Counted from the first letter of the stretch, positions 29,782 to 39,269 are shown. The stretch: 64,000 nucleotides of DNA from Methylocella tundrae (GCF_038024855.1 NZ_CP139089.1:806001-870000); one strand, 5' to 3'. Program-made: numbers and translations. The notes: generated by a model from the sequence alone, not told the origin.

Positions 29782-30516
29782 TTACGACGCCCGATAGCGT
29801 TCGAGCGCATGACGCAAATAGCGCAGCGTGAAATCGGGCATCCGTTCCTCGTCGAGGTCGCACACCGAAAAAACAGGGTGCAGCGCGACGAGTTCGGGCT
29901 CCGCCTGCAGCGCGATGAAGGCCTGAAATCGCGCCTCTATTTCAGCCGCGCGCAGTCGGGAGCGGGTCAGCTTCATGCAGGCGATGCGCGGACCCTCGAA
30001 GACGACGGTCCATCCCGGCGCGAAATCAACCTCATCGGCGCCGAGGCCGGTTTCCTCCAGCAACTCACGCGAGACGCTGCCTTCGAGATCGAGCGCTCCG
30101 TCCCTGACGTCGCTGGGGTCGGGCGTCCCTGCTGGAAAATAGATTTTTCCGCTGTTTGCGGTCAGGTCGTTCATTCGTCCGAGCAAGAAGGCGCCGTCAG
30201 CCGAGCGCAACGCCGCCATGGCGAAGCAATTGCGCACATTTGAATCGGGAAAGCCGAAATCGCGCCAGGCCAGAAACGCCTTGTAGTCGACGGCGGCCGC
30301 GGCGCCTCGCAGGGTGCGCCGGACGCCCACGGTCTCTTCACGCCGCTCAAAGTTGAGAAAGACGCGGCCATTGAAGAGACGCGGATTCTTCGCGCGCAAT
30401 TTGTCCCAATGACGGTCGATCGCCTCGCTCTCGTCGATGGCGAAGGGCCAGAGCCGCTCGCGCACCTCGATAGCGATGTCTTCGATGTCTTCGATCCGGG
30501 CCCCGTCAGAGTTCAT
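29782..30516 (-). CDS. Nudix hydrolase
   Basis: 244 residues. The Nudix box appears as GSVSRELLEETGL near the middle, with the essential REL-EE core. Upstream, KIYFPAGTPDP is the usual strand before it. Members hydrolyse nucleoside diphosphates linked to another group. The long N-terminal part (about 130 residues) is not typical of short MutT enzymes. Its ATG overlaps the stop of the DUF2478 gene upstream by four bases, so they are coupled. Confidence 0.75.
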   Translation of the reverse strand: MNSDGARIEDIEDIAIEVRERLWPFAIDESEAIDRHWDKLRAKNPRLFNGRVFLNFERREETVGVRRTLRGAAAAVDYKAFLAWRDFGFPDSNVRNCFAMAALRSADGAFLLGRMNDLTANSGKIYFPAGTPDPSDVRDGALDLEGSVSRELLEETGLGADEVDFAPGWTVVFEGPRIACMKLTRSRLRAAEIEARFQAFIALQAEPELVALHPVFSVCDLDEERMPDFTLRYLRHALERYRAS

Positions 30517-31085
30517 CCGGAAGACGCATCAATGCTGACTGGCGTGGGAGCGGAGCGCTGTTTCACCGTGCTCCACCATTGCTGCAAAGCCTCGGCGGAA
30601 CAGGGCAGTTCCTCGTCGAAGCCCATGGTGAAGCGACGCCAGGCTTCAAGAAAGCGCGCCGGGACGCAGACCAGCGTCGGAATTCCAGCGACGGCCGCCG
30701 CGCCAATTTCCGAAAGGAGACCGTTGCCCTCGATTTCCAGCTTGCCGAAACGATTAATGAATAGAAGGTCCGGCGATCTTTCGAGCGCCGTCGCGATCAG
30801 ATGGGCGGCATGTGCGATCGCCGATGTGTCGACGCGGCAGGATTGTGACTGACGGCCAAGATCCTGCAGGATCGAGACGCGCTCGCCGGTCTCGACGTCA
30901 TAGAGAAGCGTGTCGCGGCAATCGCAGGCTTGCGTGGCGTCGGCGATCTGGATCACGCCGCCGATGCGATGGCCGGCGAGGGAAACATCGCGCGCGAAAG
31001 CCTCGACGATGCGGTTCGCCGCTTCGCTGTCCTCAAACACCAGCGCCGCCAGTGTGTTGACGTCTGAAGAAGCGCGTCCGCTCAT
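30513..31085 (-). CDS. DUF2478 family protein, molybdenum-linked
   Basis: 190 residues that match the DUF2478 pattern as I know it: a nucleotide-binding-like start (LAALVFEDSEAANRIVEAFA), GHRIGGVIQI, then DLLFINRFGKLEIEGNGL and GIPTLVCVPARFLEAWRRF. The family is often found beside molybdate transport or cofactor genes and is annotated as an NTPase-like protein. Here mobB and moeA lie 0.6 kb away on the opposite strand and a TusA-like gene overlaps its start by four bases, which supports that link. Confidence 0.7.
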   Translation of the reverse strand: MSGRASSDVNTLAALVFEDSEAANRIVEAFARDVSLAGHRIGGVIQIADATQACDCRDTLLYDVETGERVSILQDLGRQSQSCRVDTSAIAHAAHLIATALERSPDLLFINRFGKLEIEGNGLLSEIGAAAVAGIPTLVCVPARFLEAWRRFTMGFDEELPCSAEALQQWWSTVKQRSAPTPVSIDASSG

Positions 31086-31324
31086 AAATGCGTCCGCCTG
31101 ATATGAAAAATCGTCGCGCCGCCGATATTTTCCTGGCGCTCCAGGAGGTCGCCAGTCTCACGCAAGAGGTGAGGGATATCGATGGCCGCGAGCGGATCGG
31201 TGCATTCGACGACCAGCAGATCGCCGCTGCTCAGCCCGCGCAAAGCTTTTCGCGTGCGCAGCGCCGGCAGCGGACAGCGCAGTCCGCGCAGATCAAGAGC
31301 CGTTGAAGTCGATTGGATCGTCAT
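31082..31324 (-). CDS. TusA/SirA-like sulfur carrier
   Basis: An 80-residue protein with LRGLRCPLPALRTRKAL. The Cys17-Pro-Leu-Pro motif is the sulfur-accepting site of TusA-family proteins, which pass persulfide sulfur for tRNA thiolation, molybdenum-cofactor sulfuration or sulfur oxidation. It is coupled to the DUF2478 gene and close to mobB-moeA, so a role near molybdenum cofactor is plausible. Paralogues with other roles are common, so the specific function is open. Confidence 0.8.
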   Translation of the reverse strand: MTIQSTSTALDLRGLRCPLPALRTRKALRGLSSGDLLVVECTDPLAAIDIPHLLRETGDLLERQENIGGATIFHIRRTHL

Positions 31325-31699
31325 GCGTTAAGCTATGAGAGGTCCTGTGGCGCGAATATGACGGCGTGGATGGTAAGCGATGCCGCCGCAATTTTCCAGA
31401 GGAAGCGCAGGCGTTGAGCGGAAATGACGCGCCACAGGTGGAGCAGGGGAATGAGCGCGTCGGGGCAGCGCGGGCGGCCTCTGTCTCCAAGCCCCGCATC
31501 CGCTGGCCGATCCGCGCTCGGAGGGCTATGCTCCCGGGGCGTTGGTTCTTTTTCGCGCTTCTTTGGTGATAGTTCGAAGCAGAGGTTCACGGCATCAGAT
31601 GACCAAACCGATCCCTCCAGCTGGCGCGGGCAAAGGCCGAGCCTTGGCTCAGGAGCGCGTGGTCGACCCGTTCTCGCGCGAAGAATTGGCGCGCCTCTG
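31325..31699. other. Gap between TusA-like gene and mobB
   Basis: 375 bases. The mobB frame is open upstream to 31424, but the extra residues are low-complexity and unlike MobB. It must contain divergent promoters. I see no convincing terminator, gene or riboswitch. Confidence 0.35.
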
Positions 31700-32239
31700 A
31701 TGCGCGTCATTGGCCTTGCCGGATGGAGCGGCGCGGGCAAGACGACCTTGATCGTCAAGCTCATCCCTTGCCTGATCGCGCGCGGCTTTTCGGTCTCGAC
31801 GCTGAAACATGCGCATCATGGCTTCGATGTCGATCAGCCGGGCAAGGATTCCTATGCGCACCGCGAGGCAGGCGCGAGCGAGGTTCTCGTCGCCTCCGCC
31901 AATCGCTGGGCTTTGATGCATGAACTGCGAGGCGGCGATGAGCCGCGGCTCGGCGCTTTGCTCGCGCATATGAGCCCCGTCGATTTCGTTTTGGTCGAGG
32001 GTTACAAGCGCGACCCCCTTGGCAAGATCGAGGTGCATAGACTGGCCAACGGCAAAGCTCTGCTTTATCCAGATGATCCCAGCATCAAGGCCTTCGTAAG
32101 CGATGCGGGCGGCGAGGGCTTGCTTCTTCCCTATGCCGATCTCAACGACGTCGAGGCGGTGGCGACGCTCGTCGAGCGTTTGGCCGCGCCGCTCGGCGAA
32201 ACGATTGCAAGGCTCGAGCGCGGCGCTCTGGATTTCTAA
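31700..32239 (+). CDS. mobB: Molybdopterin-guanine dinucleotide biosynthesis protein B
   Basis: 179 residues from the ATG at 31700, which starts directly on MRVIGLAGWSGAGKTTL. The P-loop GWSGAGKT is at 8-15. HAHHGFDVDQPGKDSYAHREAGA is the MobB hallmark. LVEGYKRDPLGKIEVHR is the typical strand near the end. It binds GTP and assists guanylation of molybdopterin. moeA starts 11 bases later, so they form an operon. The partner mobA is not in the window. Confidence 0.9.
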   Translation: MRVIGLAGWSGAGKTTLIVKLIPCLIARGFSVSTLKHAHHGFDVDQPGKDSYAHREAGASEVLVASANRWALMHELRGGDEPRLGALLAHMSPVDFVLVEGYKRDPLGKIEVHRLANGKALLYPDDPSIKAFVSDAGGEGLLLPYADLNDVEAVATLVERLAAPLGETIARLERGALDF

Positions 32240-32250
32240 GGTTCGACCTT

Positions 32251-33525
32251 ATGGCTCAACTCAGCAAGGATAGCTTTGCGGCCGACGACAGGCTGATGAC
32301 GGTCGACGAGGCTGTGGCGGCCATATTCGCGCGCATGCCGTGCATTGAGGACGTCGAACCCGTTTCTCTGATCGAAGCTGAGGGCCGGGTGCTGGCGCAA
32401 GATCTCATCGCGCCGAGGGATTTGCCAGGCTTCGACAATTCGGCCGTGGACGGCTTCGCCGTGCGCTTCGACGATTTGGCGCCAGCGGTTGAGACCGTGC
32501 TCGATCTCGGCGGAAGGGCGGCGGCGGGCCATGCGCTTGCGATTACCGATTGCCGGACGGCTGCGGGTTTCGCTGGAAAGGCGGTGCGGATCTTCACAGG
32601 CGCCGCCATGCCGGAGGGGATGGACACGGTTTTCATGCAGGAAGACTGCCAGCGCATCAGCGATGGGCGCGTCAGCCTGCCGCCCGGCCTTTCGCGCGGC
32701 GCCAACCGTCGCCTGCGTGGCGAAGACATCAGCGTCGGCGAGACCGCGCTTCGGGCAGGCAGGCGTCTGCGCCCGGAAGATCTAGGCCTTGCCGCCGCGC
32801 TCGGCCTCGACCGCCTTGGCGTCCGACGCAGACTGAAGGTTGCGATTTTTTCCACCGGCGATGAAATCGTTTCGCCCGGCGAGCCATTGAAGCCGTCCGC
32901 TGTTTATGACGCCAATCGCTTTCTGCTGCAGGGCTTGCTGCGCCGCCAGGGCGTGTCGGTCACCGACCTTGGCGTTCTCGCCGATGACACAGCGGAAATC
33001 CGCTCGGCGATCCGCGCCGCTGCGCGCGAGCATGATCTCGTGCTGACTTCGGGCGGCGTCTCCATGGGCGAAGAAGATCACGTCAAGGCGGCGATTTGCG
33101 ACGAGGGCGCGTTGGTGTTCTGGCGGCTCGCCATCAAACCGGGGCGCCCCGTCGCAATGGGCGTCATCGAAGGCGTCCCCTTCGTCGGGCTGCCGGGCAA
33201 TCCGGTTGCGGTTTTCATCGCCTTCGCCTTTATCGCGCGTCCACTGATCGCGGCTCTATCTGGCGCTGAATTCGAGCCGGAGCGCAGGTTTCCGGTGAAG
33301 TCGGGTTTCGCTTATAAGAAGAAAGCCGGCCGGCGCGAATATGTCCGTGTTGTCGTGCTCACGGATTCGACGGGAGCGATGGTGGCGGAGAAATATGGCG
33401 TCGAAGGCGCGGCGGTTTTGACCTCGCTGACGCGCACGCATGGGCTTGTCGAATTGCCGGAGGACGTCGTCAAAGTCGCCCCCGGAGACGTTATCAACTT
33501 CATCGACTACGATCTCATCCGCTGA
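32251..33525 (+). CDS. moeA: Molybdopterin molybdenumtransferase
   Basis: 424 residues, normal MoeA length. It inserts molybdate into adenylylated molybdopterin. Hallmarks visible are LPGFDNSAVDGFAVR, RIFTGAAMPEGMDTVFMQED, the MoCF-domain motifs IFSTGDEIVSPGEPL and LTSGGVSMGEEDHVKAA, and FVGLPGNPVAVFI. Domain order is the usual one, with a beta-barrel C-terminal domain (KAGRREYVRVVV). It is in an operon with mobB. Confidence 0.95.
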   Translation: MAQLSKDSFAADDRLMTVDEAVAAIFARMPCIEDVEPVSLIEAEGRVLAQDLIAPRDLPGFDNSAVDGFAVRFDDLAPAVETVLDLGGRAAAGHALAITDCRTAAGFAGKAVRIFTGAAMPEGMDTVFMQEDCQRISDGRVSLPPGLSRGANRRLRGEDISVGETALRAGRRLRPEDLGLAAALGLDRLGVRRRLKVAIFSTGDEIVSPGEPLKPSAVYDANRFLLQGLLRRQGVSVTDLGVLADDTAEIRSAIRAAAREHDLVLTSGGVSMGEEDHVKAAICDEGALVFWRLAIKPGRPVAMGVIEGVPFVGLPGNPVAVFIAFAFIARPLIAALSGAEFEPERRFPVKSGFAYKKKAGRREYVRVVVLTDSTGAMVAEKYGVEGAAVLTSLTRTHGLVELPEDVVKVAPGDVINFIDYDLIR

Positions 33526-33917
33526 AGCCGGACCTTATCTGAAAAGCTCAGATGTCCCGATGCCTTCGCCGTGGAAGAGGGATCGGACTGCCGCGATTTT
33601 GCATAGCTGCCGATCAACTTTAGCGTAGACGATGGGCCGATGGCGCCCAAGACCGCATTGGCCTCGCGGCGGTTACCAGAGCTTTGCTGGAGCCAGCCAG
33701 ACGGGGTCGACAAAGCCTGGCCGAGCGGGTTCGTTCCGGGAGTGCTGCCGCGAGGCGCTCGCAAGAGCCGGGACAAACAGCCAGCCGGGGCGGGTTGATG
33801 TCTCCTTCGCGAACATCAAAAGTCCAATATCGAAATAGAATAGATAAGAAACATGTCTCTTGCAGCCAAATAAGCATCCGTTTAAATATAATACCCGCAA
33901 CATACGCGGAGGATGCT
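33526..33917. other. Gap after moeA
   Basis: 392 bases with no gene I can support. An in-frame extension of the next gene runs back to 33684, but it lacks a ribosome-binding site and looks random. The AT-rich part at 33820-33905 probably holds the promoter for the gene at 33918. Confidence 0.4.
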
Positions 33918-34169
33918 ATGTGTGACCTGTTAAATGAAAGAATTAGAATAAATAAAATCTTGCAACAGGCGATCGATGACGGCTTTGGGGAATGGTCGAT
34001 AAAGACCGATGAACTGGTGCAACACTGCTTTCTTGCGCTGCAGGCCTATTACGACGGATCTTGCGTCGAAGAATGCTTGAAGAAGAAAGCCGAGGAGTTT
34101 GTATCTTCCCATCTCGCACGAGCCAGGACGGACGATCGGCCCTCGGCAAGGAAGCAGGCGGCCGGCTGA
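33918..34169 (+). CDS. Small hypothetical protein
   Basis: 83 residues starting at the ATG at 33918, with GGAGG 5-9 bases upstream. The sequence is mostly helical (CDLLNERIRINKILQQAIDD, LVQHCFLALQAYYDGSC) and has three cysteines. No family recognised. It is followed by another unknown gene 17 bases later, so the two probably share a transcript and perhaps a function. Confidence 0.6.
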   Translation: MCDLLNERIRINKILQQAIDDGFGEWSIKTDELVQHCFLALQAYYDGSCVEECLKKKAEEFVSSHLARARTDDRPSARKQAAG

Positions 34170-34186
34170 ACGCACAGTCCAGCAAC

Positions 34187-34750
34187 ATGTCTCGACCCTT
34201 GAAATCGATCCATGACCAGACGGATGGCGCAATGGTTCAGAATCAAAAACATGCAACGGAAGTCGCCGGCGTTCATGCCGACGCCCCGGCCGAACATCTC
34301 TTCTTCGCGCAATACCGCTATTGGATGGCGGGCTATACAATGCGAGACATGTTCTGCTGGGATTGCGCCTGGGACGTTTTGCTGCGTTACGTTTCACTCG
34401 ACGCCGGCAAAGCGCTCTATGCCGAATTTCATCTTTTCACGCGGGTCCTGAACCAGCGCTCGCAAAGGCCGATCGGTTGGCTGCCCGACGTTTGCCGCTG
34501 CCTGTGCCGGGACGAATATTGGGTTCTCAATCTCGTCGGCGCGTCGCAGCAGAATAATCCGCATGAGGAATTGCTCGCCGCCGCCGAACTCGTCGGTATC
34601 GACGAGGCGCGCATCCTGCTCGCCGCCAGCCGCTCTCTCGGCCGGGCGCTCATGGCGGAAAACTTCGTGCTGGCCCCCTTCGGTGGCGTGCTGACGAGGA
34701 CCATCGCGCAGGCGCCGTCAACTGGCGCGTGGCCTGGCACACGGCATTGA
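34187..34750 (+). CDS. Hypothetical protein rich in Trp and Cys
   Basis: About 187 residues from the ATG at 34187. The central part (EHLFFAQYRYWMAGYTMRDM, FCWDCAWDVLLRYVS) and a later WLPDVCRCLCRDEYWVLNLV are rich in aromatic residues and cysteine. CWDC and CRCLC could bind a metal. A helical segment follows (EELLAAAELVGIDEARILLA). I do not recognise the family. It lies just after the small gene at 33918 and is convergent with the ABC-F gene. Confidence 0.55.
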   Translation: MSRPLKSIHDQTDGAMVQNQKHATEVAGVHADAPAEHLFFAQYRYWMAGYTMRDMFCWDCAWDVLLRYVSLDAGKALYAEFHLFTRVLNQRSQRPIGWLPDVCRCLCRDEYWVLNLVGASQQNNPHEELLAAAELVGIDEARILLAASRSLGRALMAENFVLAPFGGVLTRTIAQAPSTGAWPGTRH

Positions 34751-34770
34751 GAGTTTGGCGCGCGGCGCGC

Positions 34771-36654
34771 CTACCCGGTCTGCGCCGCCTCAAACTGGCC
34801 GGTGAGCTCCAGCCATTCTTCCTCGGCGAGCAGCAGAGTTTTTTCGAGTTCGCTGCGCTGCGCGGAAAGCTGGGCGGCCTTCGCGGGGTCTTTGGCGAAG
34901 CTCGCGGGATGGGCGAGAGCCTTGTCCACGCGCTCGATGAGGTCCTGGAATTTCCGCATTCTCTCTTCGACCGCCCAGATGCGCTTCTTCAGCGGCGCTG
35001 ACTCTTTGCGGCTTGGCGCGCTCTGCCGTTGCGGCGCCCGCTCCAGCTCCAGCGCCCGTTCTTTCTTGCCTGCTTTGCCGTTGCCGCCGCCGGCGCGATC
35101 GAGCACATATTTCCGGTAATCGTCCATGTCGCCGTCGAACGCCTTGACCGTGCCGTCCCCGACGAGCCAAAGCCGGTCCGCGCAGGCCTCGAGCAGATGG
35201 CGGTCATGCGAGACGAGGATGATGGCGCCCTCGAAATCATTGATCGCCTCGATCAGCGCGGCGCGGCTGTCGATGTCGAGATGGTTGGTCGGCTCATCGA
35301 GAATAAGAAGATGCGGTCCGTTGAAGGCTGCGAGGCCCATCAGGAGCCGCGCCTTCTCGCCGCCGGATAATTGCGCGATCTTTGTGTCGGCCTTGATGTT
35401 CGGAAAGCCGAACTGCGCGCATTTTCCGCGAATTTTGGCTTCGGTCGAATCGCGCATGAGTTCGGCGACGCATTGATAGGGCGTCGCCTTTTCATCGAGA
35501 TCATCGACCTGATGCTGCGCGAAAAATCCGACATCGAGTTTCGACGAGCGCCGCAGGACGCCGCCCTGCGCCGTAAGCCGGCCAGCGACGAGCTTGGCGA
35601 AGGTCGATTTGCCATTGCCATTCGACCCAAGAAGGCCGATGCGGTCGTCCTCGGCGATGTTCAAAGACAGCCGCTTCAGCACCGGAACTTCGCCGTAACC
35701 AACGCTGGCGTCATCCATCGCGACGATCGGCGGACTTAAAGGTTTGGCCGGCGAGGGCAGGTGGAACGGCAGAATATGGCCGTCGACGATGGCCGCGATC
35801 GGCTCCATCTTCGCGAGCATTTTGAGCCGCGATTGCGCCTGCGCCGCTTTGGTCGCCTTCGCCCGGAAGCGGTCGACGAATGATTGCAGGTGCTTGCGCT
35901 GATCGTCCTGCTTCTTCTTGTGCTTCAGCAAAATTGCCTGCTGTTCGCGGCGCTGCTTTTCGAAGCTCGAATAATTGCCGCGCCAGAGCGTTAACTTCGC
36001 CGTATCGAGATGCAGGATATGGTCGGACACGGCGTCGAGCAGGTCGCGGTCGTGGCTGATGACGAGGATCGTCGCTGGATAGCGCTGCAGATAGTCGATC
36101 AGCCAGAGCGTGCCTTCGAGATCGAGATAGTTGGTCGGCTCGTCGAGCAGCAGCAGATCGGGGGCGGAAAACAGCACAGCGGCGAGAGCGACGCGCATGC
36201 GCCAGCCGCCGGAAAACTCCGACAGCGAGCGATTTTGCGCCGCCTCGTCAAAGCCGAGGCCGGCGAGAATGCCGGCGGCGCGGGCGGGCGCGGCATGAGC
36301 GTCGATATCGACAAGCCGCATCTGAATATCGGCGATGCGGGAGGGGTCCGTCGCCGTCTCGGCCTCGCGCATCAAGGCGGCCCGTTCGAGGTCGGCCTCG
36401 AGCACGAAATCGATCAGCGTCTGCGCGCCGCCTGGCGCTTCCTGCTCGACGCGGCCAAGCCGCATCTGGCGCGGGTAGGATATTGTTCCTGATTCGGGAG
36501 CAAGCTCGCCCGAAATCATACGGAATAAAGTTGTCTTCCCGGCGCCATTGCGGCCGACGAAGCCAATCCGCGCATTGTCGGGCAGGGCGGCGGTCGCCTT
36601 GTCGAACAGAATCCTCGGACCCAGCCGAAGCGTGACATCGTTGATATGAAGCAT
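34771..36654 (-). CDS. ABC-F family ATPase (Uup/YheS-like)
   Basis: About 627 residues from the Met at 36654, where the family sequence begins (MLHINDVTLRLGPRILFDKA). It has two ABC domains and no membrane segments. The first has GRNGAGKTT (34-42), LSEFSGGWRMRVALA and LLLDEPTNYLD. The second has GSNGNGKST, LSGGEKARLLMGLA and LILDEPTNHLD. Between them is a charged linker helix (FEKQRREQQAILLKHKKKQD). The C-terminus is a coiled coil (KKRIWAVEERMRKFQDLIER). ABC-F proteins act on ribosomes. An in-frame upstream Met at 36741 is less likely. Confidence 0.9.
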   Translation of the reverse strand: MLHINDVTLRLGPRILFDKATAALPDNARIGFVGRNGAGKTTLFRMISGELAPESGTISYPRQMRLGRVEQEAPGGAQTLIDFVLEADLERAALMREAETATDPSRIADIQMRLVDIDAHAAPARAAGILAGLGFDEAAQNRSLSEFSGGWRMRVALAAVLFSAPDLLLLDEPTNYLDLEGTLWLIDYLQRYPATILVISHDRDLLDAVSDHILHLDTAKLTLWRGNYSSFEKQRREQQAILLKHKKKQDDQRKHLQSFVDRFRAKATKAAQAQSRLKMLAKMEPIAAIVDGHILPFHLPSPAKPLSPPIVAMDDASVGYGEVPVLKRLSLNIAEDDRIGLLGSNGNGKSTFAKLVAGRLTAQGGVLRRSSKLDVGFFAQHQVDDLDEKATPYQCVAELMRDSTEAKIRGKCAQFGFPNIKADTKIAQLSGGEKARLLMGLAAFNGPHLLILDEPTNHLDIDSRAALIEAINDFEGAIILVSHDRHLLEACADRLWLVGDGTVKAFDGDMDDYRKYVLDRAGGGNGKAGKKERALELERAPQRQSAPSRKESAPLKKRIWAVEERMRKFQDLIERVDKALAHPASFAKDPAKAAQLSAQRSELEKTLLLAEEEWLELTGQFEAAQTG

Positions 36655-37073
36655 GAAGGCTTGTCGCCCGAGTTGTGTTGCATTGCAAGAGATCGGCGAA
36701 GAATTGGCCTTATCAACCCGCGAAAGCGCGTCGGGCGGCATAGCGCCAGCTTTAGCTGCGACTTAATGTCGCGTGGAGCGCGGACTGGCGGGGGCTTACT
36801 TTAGCGTTGGTGTTAGAGGAATTCTAAGTGAAGCTTCCTCTGACAAGGATCAATTTCAGCGCAAGCCGCGAAGCAGAGGCGTTTTGCCCCCTGCGATCCT
36901 GCGCGTCAGGGCCCGCTGCCGCCGGAGACACGGCTCGGTCGGTCGAAAAAGGCTGATAATCGGCTCGATAGGGGCAGGCTATCTTTTCGATTTACATAAG
37001 CGATTAGACGCGCTTTTGGTCAACTAATATAGGTTCACAACGGCTACATCAGCTGTTCAAGAGGAGAGTATAC
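36655..37073. other. Divergent promoter region abf-ahpC
   Basis: About 420 bases between the ABC-F and ahpC genes with no coding signal. The right part holds the OxyR-like site and the promoter of ahpC, listed separately. Confidence 0.5.
36968..37030 (+). promoter_or_regulatory. OxyR-type site and promoter of ahpCD
   Basis: The E. coli OxyR consensus is ATAG-N7-CTAT repeated after N7. Here the spacing is exact: ATAG (36968), N7, CTAT (36979), N7, ATTT (36990), N7, CGAT (37001). The first half is perfect and the second is degenerate. A -10-like TAATAT lies at 37025-37030, so the site covers the -35 zone, where OxyR activates. The oxyR gene itself is 1.2 kb downstream. Confidence 0.6.
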
Positions 37074-37628
37074 ATGGCTGGAATTGGCGAAACAATCCCG
37101 AGTTTTTCTGTAACTGGCGTCAAGCCCGGCTTTGAAAAGCACGAAGAAAACGGCGAGAGCGCTTTCGAGACGCTCACCGAACTGAGCTTCCCTGGAAAAT
37201 GGAAAATCATTTTCTTTTATCCCAAGGATTTTACCTTCGTCTGCCCGACAGAGATCGCCGAATTTGCGCGCCTGAACGAGGAATTTTCCGACCGCGACGC
37301 GGTCGTTCTCGGCGGATCGACGGATAATGAATTCGTCAAGCTCGCCTGGCGGCGCGACCATAAGGACCTCGCCAAGCTGCCGATCTGGCAGTTCGCCGAC
37401 ACCAATGGCTCGCTGACCGACGGCCTCGGCGTCCGCTCTCCAGCCGGCGTCGCCTATCGCTATACCTTCATTGTCGATCCCGACAATGTGATCCAGCATA
37501 TCTACGCGACCAATCTCAATGTCGGACGCGCGCCGAAGGATACGCTGCGCGTGCTCGACGCCTTGCAGACGGATGAACTCTGCCCCTGCAATCGCGAGGT
37601 CGGCGGCGACGTTCTCAAGGCGGCGTAA
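37074..37628 (+). CDS. ahpC: Alkyl hydroperoxide reductase C (2-Cys peroxiredoxin)
   Basis: 184 residues. It reduces H2O2 and organic peroxides in the cytosol. The peroxidatic Cys57 sits in [13 protein letters not shown]. The C-terminal resolving region is [11 protein letters not shown] (Cys170, Cys172). GAGGAGAG is just upstream of the ATG. ahpD follows after 5 bases, so AhpD rather than AhpF is the likely reductant, as in mycobacteria and many alphaproteobacteria. A probable OxyR site precedes the gene. Confidence 0.95.
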   Translation: MAGIGETIPSFSVTGVKPGFEKHEENGESAFETLTELSFPGKWKIIFFYPKDFTFVCPTEIAEFARLNEEFSDRDAVVLGGSTDNEFVKLAWRRDHKDLAKLPIWQFADTNGSLTDGLGVRSPAGVAYRYTFIVDPDNVIQHIYATNLNVGRAPKDTLRVLDALQTDELCPCNREVGGDVLKAA

Positions 37629-37633
37629 GGCGC

Positions 37634-38170
37634 ATGTCGATCGACAGCCTGAAATCGCAGCTGCCCGACTTCGCCAAGGATGTGCGCCTGAACCTCGGCG
37701 CGATCGCGAACGACGACAGCCTCGGCGAGCAGACCAAATATGGTCTGCTTCTCGCCTGCGCCATCGCGACGCGCAACGCGGATGTCGCGGCGGCTTTCGA
37801 TCGCGAGGCGACGTCGCATCTAAAGCCCGAAGCGCGGGACGCGGCGCGCTCAGCCGCGGCCATCATGGCGATGAACAATGTCTATTATCGGTTTGTTCAT
37901 CTGGCCTCGAACGCCACGTACCGGACGTTGCCCGCCAAGCTCCGCATGTCGGTGATCGGCGCGCCAGGCGTGCCAAAGACCGATTTTGAACTATGGTGCC
38001 TTGCCGTCTCGGCCATCAACGGCTGCGGCGCCTGCATCGACTCGCACGAAAAAGTGTTGATCGAGGCAGGCGTTACGGAAGAGGCCATTCAGACGGCGGT
38101 TCGTTTCGCCGCCATCGTCCAGTCGGCCGCGGTGGCAATCGAAGCCGCGCGGCTGCCGGTGCTGGCTTAA
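37634..38170 (+). CDS. ahpD: Alkylhydroperoxidase AhpD
   Basis: 178 residues. The active-site motif is [12 protein letters not shown], with Cys131, Cys134 and His138 matching the Cys-x-x-Cys-x-x-x-His of AhpD. It has weak peroxidase activity and mainly re-reduces AhpC using lipoamide-type donors. It is in an operon with ahpC and convergent with oxyR (29 bases between stops). Confidence 0.95.
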   Translation: MSIDSLKSQLPDFAKDVRLNLGAIANDDSLGEQTKYGLLLACAIATRNADVAAAFDREATSHLKPEARDAARSAAAIMAMNNVYYRFVHLASNATYRTLPAKLRMSVIGAPGVPKTDFELWCLAVSAINGCGACIDSHEKVLIEAGVTEEAIQTAVRFAAIVQSAAVAIEAARLPVLA

Positions 38171-38199
38171 CGGCTCCCACGATCCACGCACGACAACAT

Positions 38200-39117
38200 T
38201 CATTCCGGAGGCTTTGAGAGGGCCTGCGGAATGCTCTTTTTGATGAGTTGCGACAACGCCTCGATCGCTGGGCGGCGCGGGTTCGTCGGCCGCGAGATAA
38301 GGCGGATCAGCCGCGACGTGTGCGGTCCACGCAGCCGGCGCGCCGCAAGATTTCCCGGCAGGCGCGGCTCATCGAGCAGGGCGAGGCCCGGCATCAGCGT
38401 CATCCCGTAACCAGCCGCCGCCATATGCAGCAGAGTTTGCAGACTCGTCGCGCGCATATCCGCCATATCGCCCTCGCCGCGCCGCGTATGCTGGCAAAGC
38501 TCGAGAGCCTGGTCGCGCAGGCAATGGCCGTCGGCGAGCAGCAATAGCTGCTGCGGATCGATGGCGCTCGCCTCCACAATGTTGCCGGCGGCCAGCGGGT
38601 GGTCTTGCGGCAGAACCAGGAGAAACGGTTCGTCGAACAGGGGCGTAATCTCGAGCGCGTCCGTTTCGGGATCGGACGCGATCAGCGCGGCGTCGAGTTC
38701 GCCTTGCAGAACCGGGTCGATCAGCCGCGCGGTCAGATCTTCAACGAGCGCGAGCGGCGTTTTCGGCATCTGCGCGCGCGCGTTCGGAAGCACAAACGGC
38801 ATGAGATAGGGGGCGAGCGTCGGAATGACGCCGAGGCGCAGCGGCCCCAGCATCGGATCGCGGCTGGCCTTGGCGCAGGCAATGATATCGTCGGCGGCGG
38901 CGACCGCGCGTCGCGCGTGTGACAGAATGAGGTTGCCGGCGGCGGTCGTCGTCAATGATTTGCCGACCCGCTCGAAAATGGCGACGCCGAGCTCTTCCTC
39001 GAGCTTGAGAATCTGTCCGCTCAGGGTCGGCTGGCTCACATGGCACGCCATCGCGGCGCGGCCGAAATGCCTGAGATCGGCCACTTTAATAATGTAGCGG
39101 AGGTCGCGCAGGTTCAT
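38200..39117 (-). CDS. oxyR: OxyR, peroxide-sensing LysR regulator
   Basis: 305 residues, like E. coli OxyR. The N-terminal winged helix-turn-helix is NLRDLRYIIKVADLRHFGRA with AMACHVSQPTLSGQILKLEE. In the sensor domain GHCLRDQALELC places the redox cysteines at 199 and 208, the same numbers as in E. coli. It is divergent from ndk and convergent with ahpCD, whose promoter carries a matching site. The alternative, a generic LysR regulator, is unlikely given the cysteines. Confidence 0.95.
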   Translation of the reverse strand: MNLRDLRYIIKVADLRHFGRAAMACHVSQPTLSGQILKLEEELGVAIFERVGKSLTTTAAGNLILSHARRAVAAADDIIACAKASRDPMLGPLRLGVIPTLAPYLMPFVLPNARAQMPKTPLALVEDLTARLIDPVLQGELDAALIASDPETDALEITPLFDEPFLLVLPQDHPLAAGNIVEASAIDPQQLLLLADGHCLRDQALELCQHTRRGEGDMADMRATSLQTLLHMAAAGYGMTLMPGLALLDEPRLPGNLAARRLRGPHTSRLIRLISRPTNPRRPAIEALSQLIKKSIPQALSKPPE

Positions 39118-39269
39118 GCCGCCACGAATATCAATCCTCTATAACCAATACAACCAGAGCTTGATGGTCCAGCCGCCCGGCGTGAGCGCTGCGGCGGGTT
39201 GCGGGCGTCGGCGCGCGCCTCTATAAGCGGCCTGATTTTAGCCCCTCCCTGCGCAAAGGACGACCGCAA

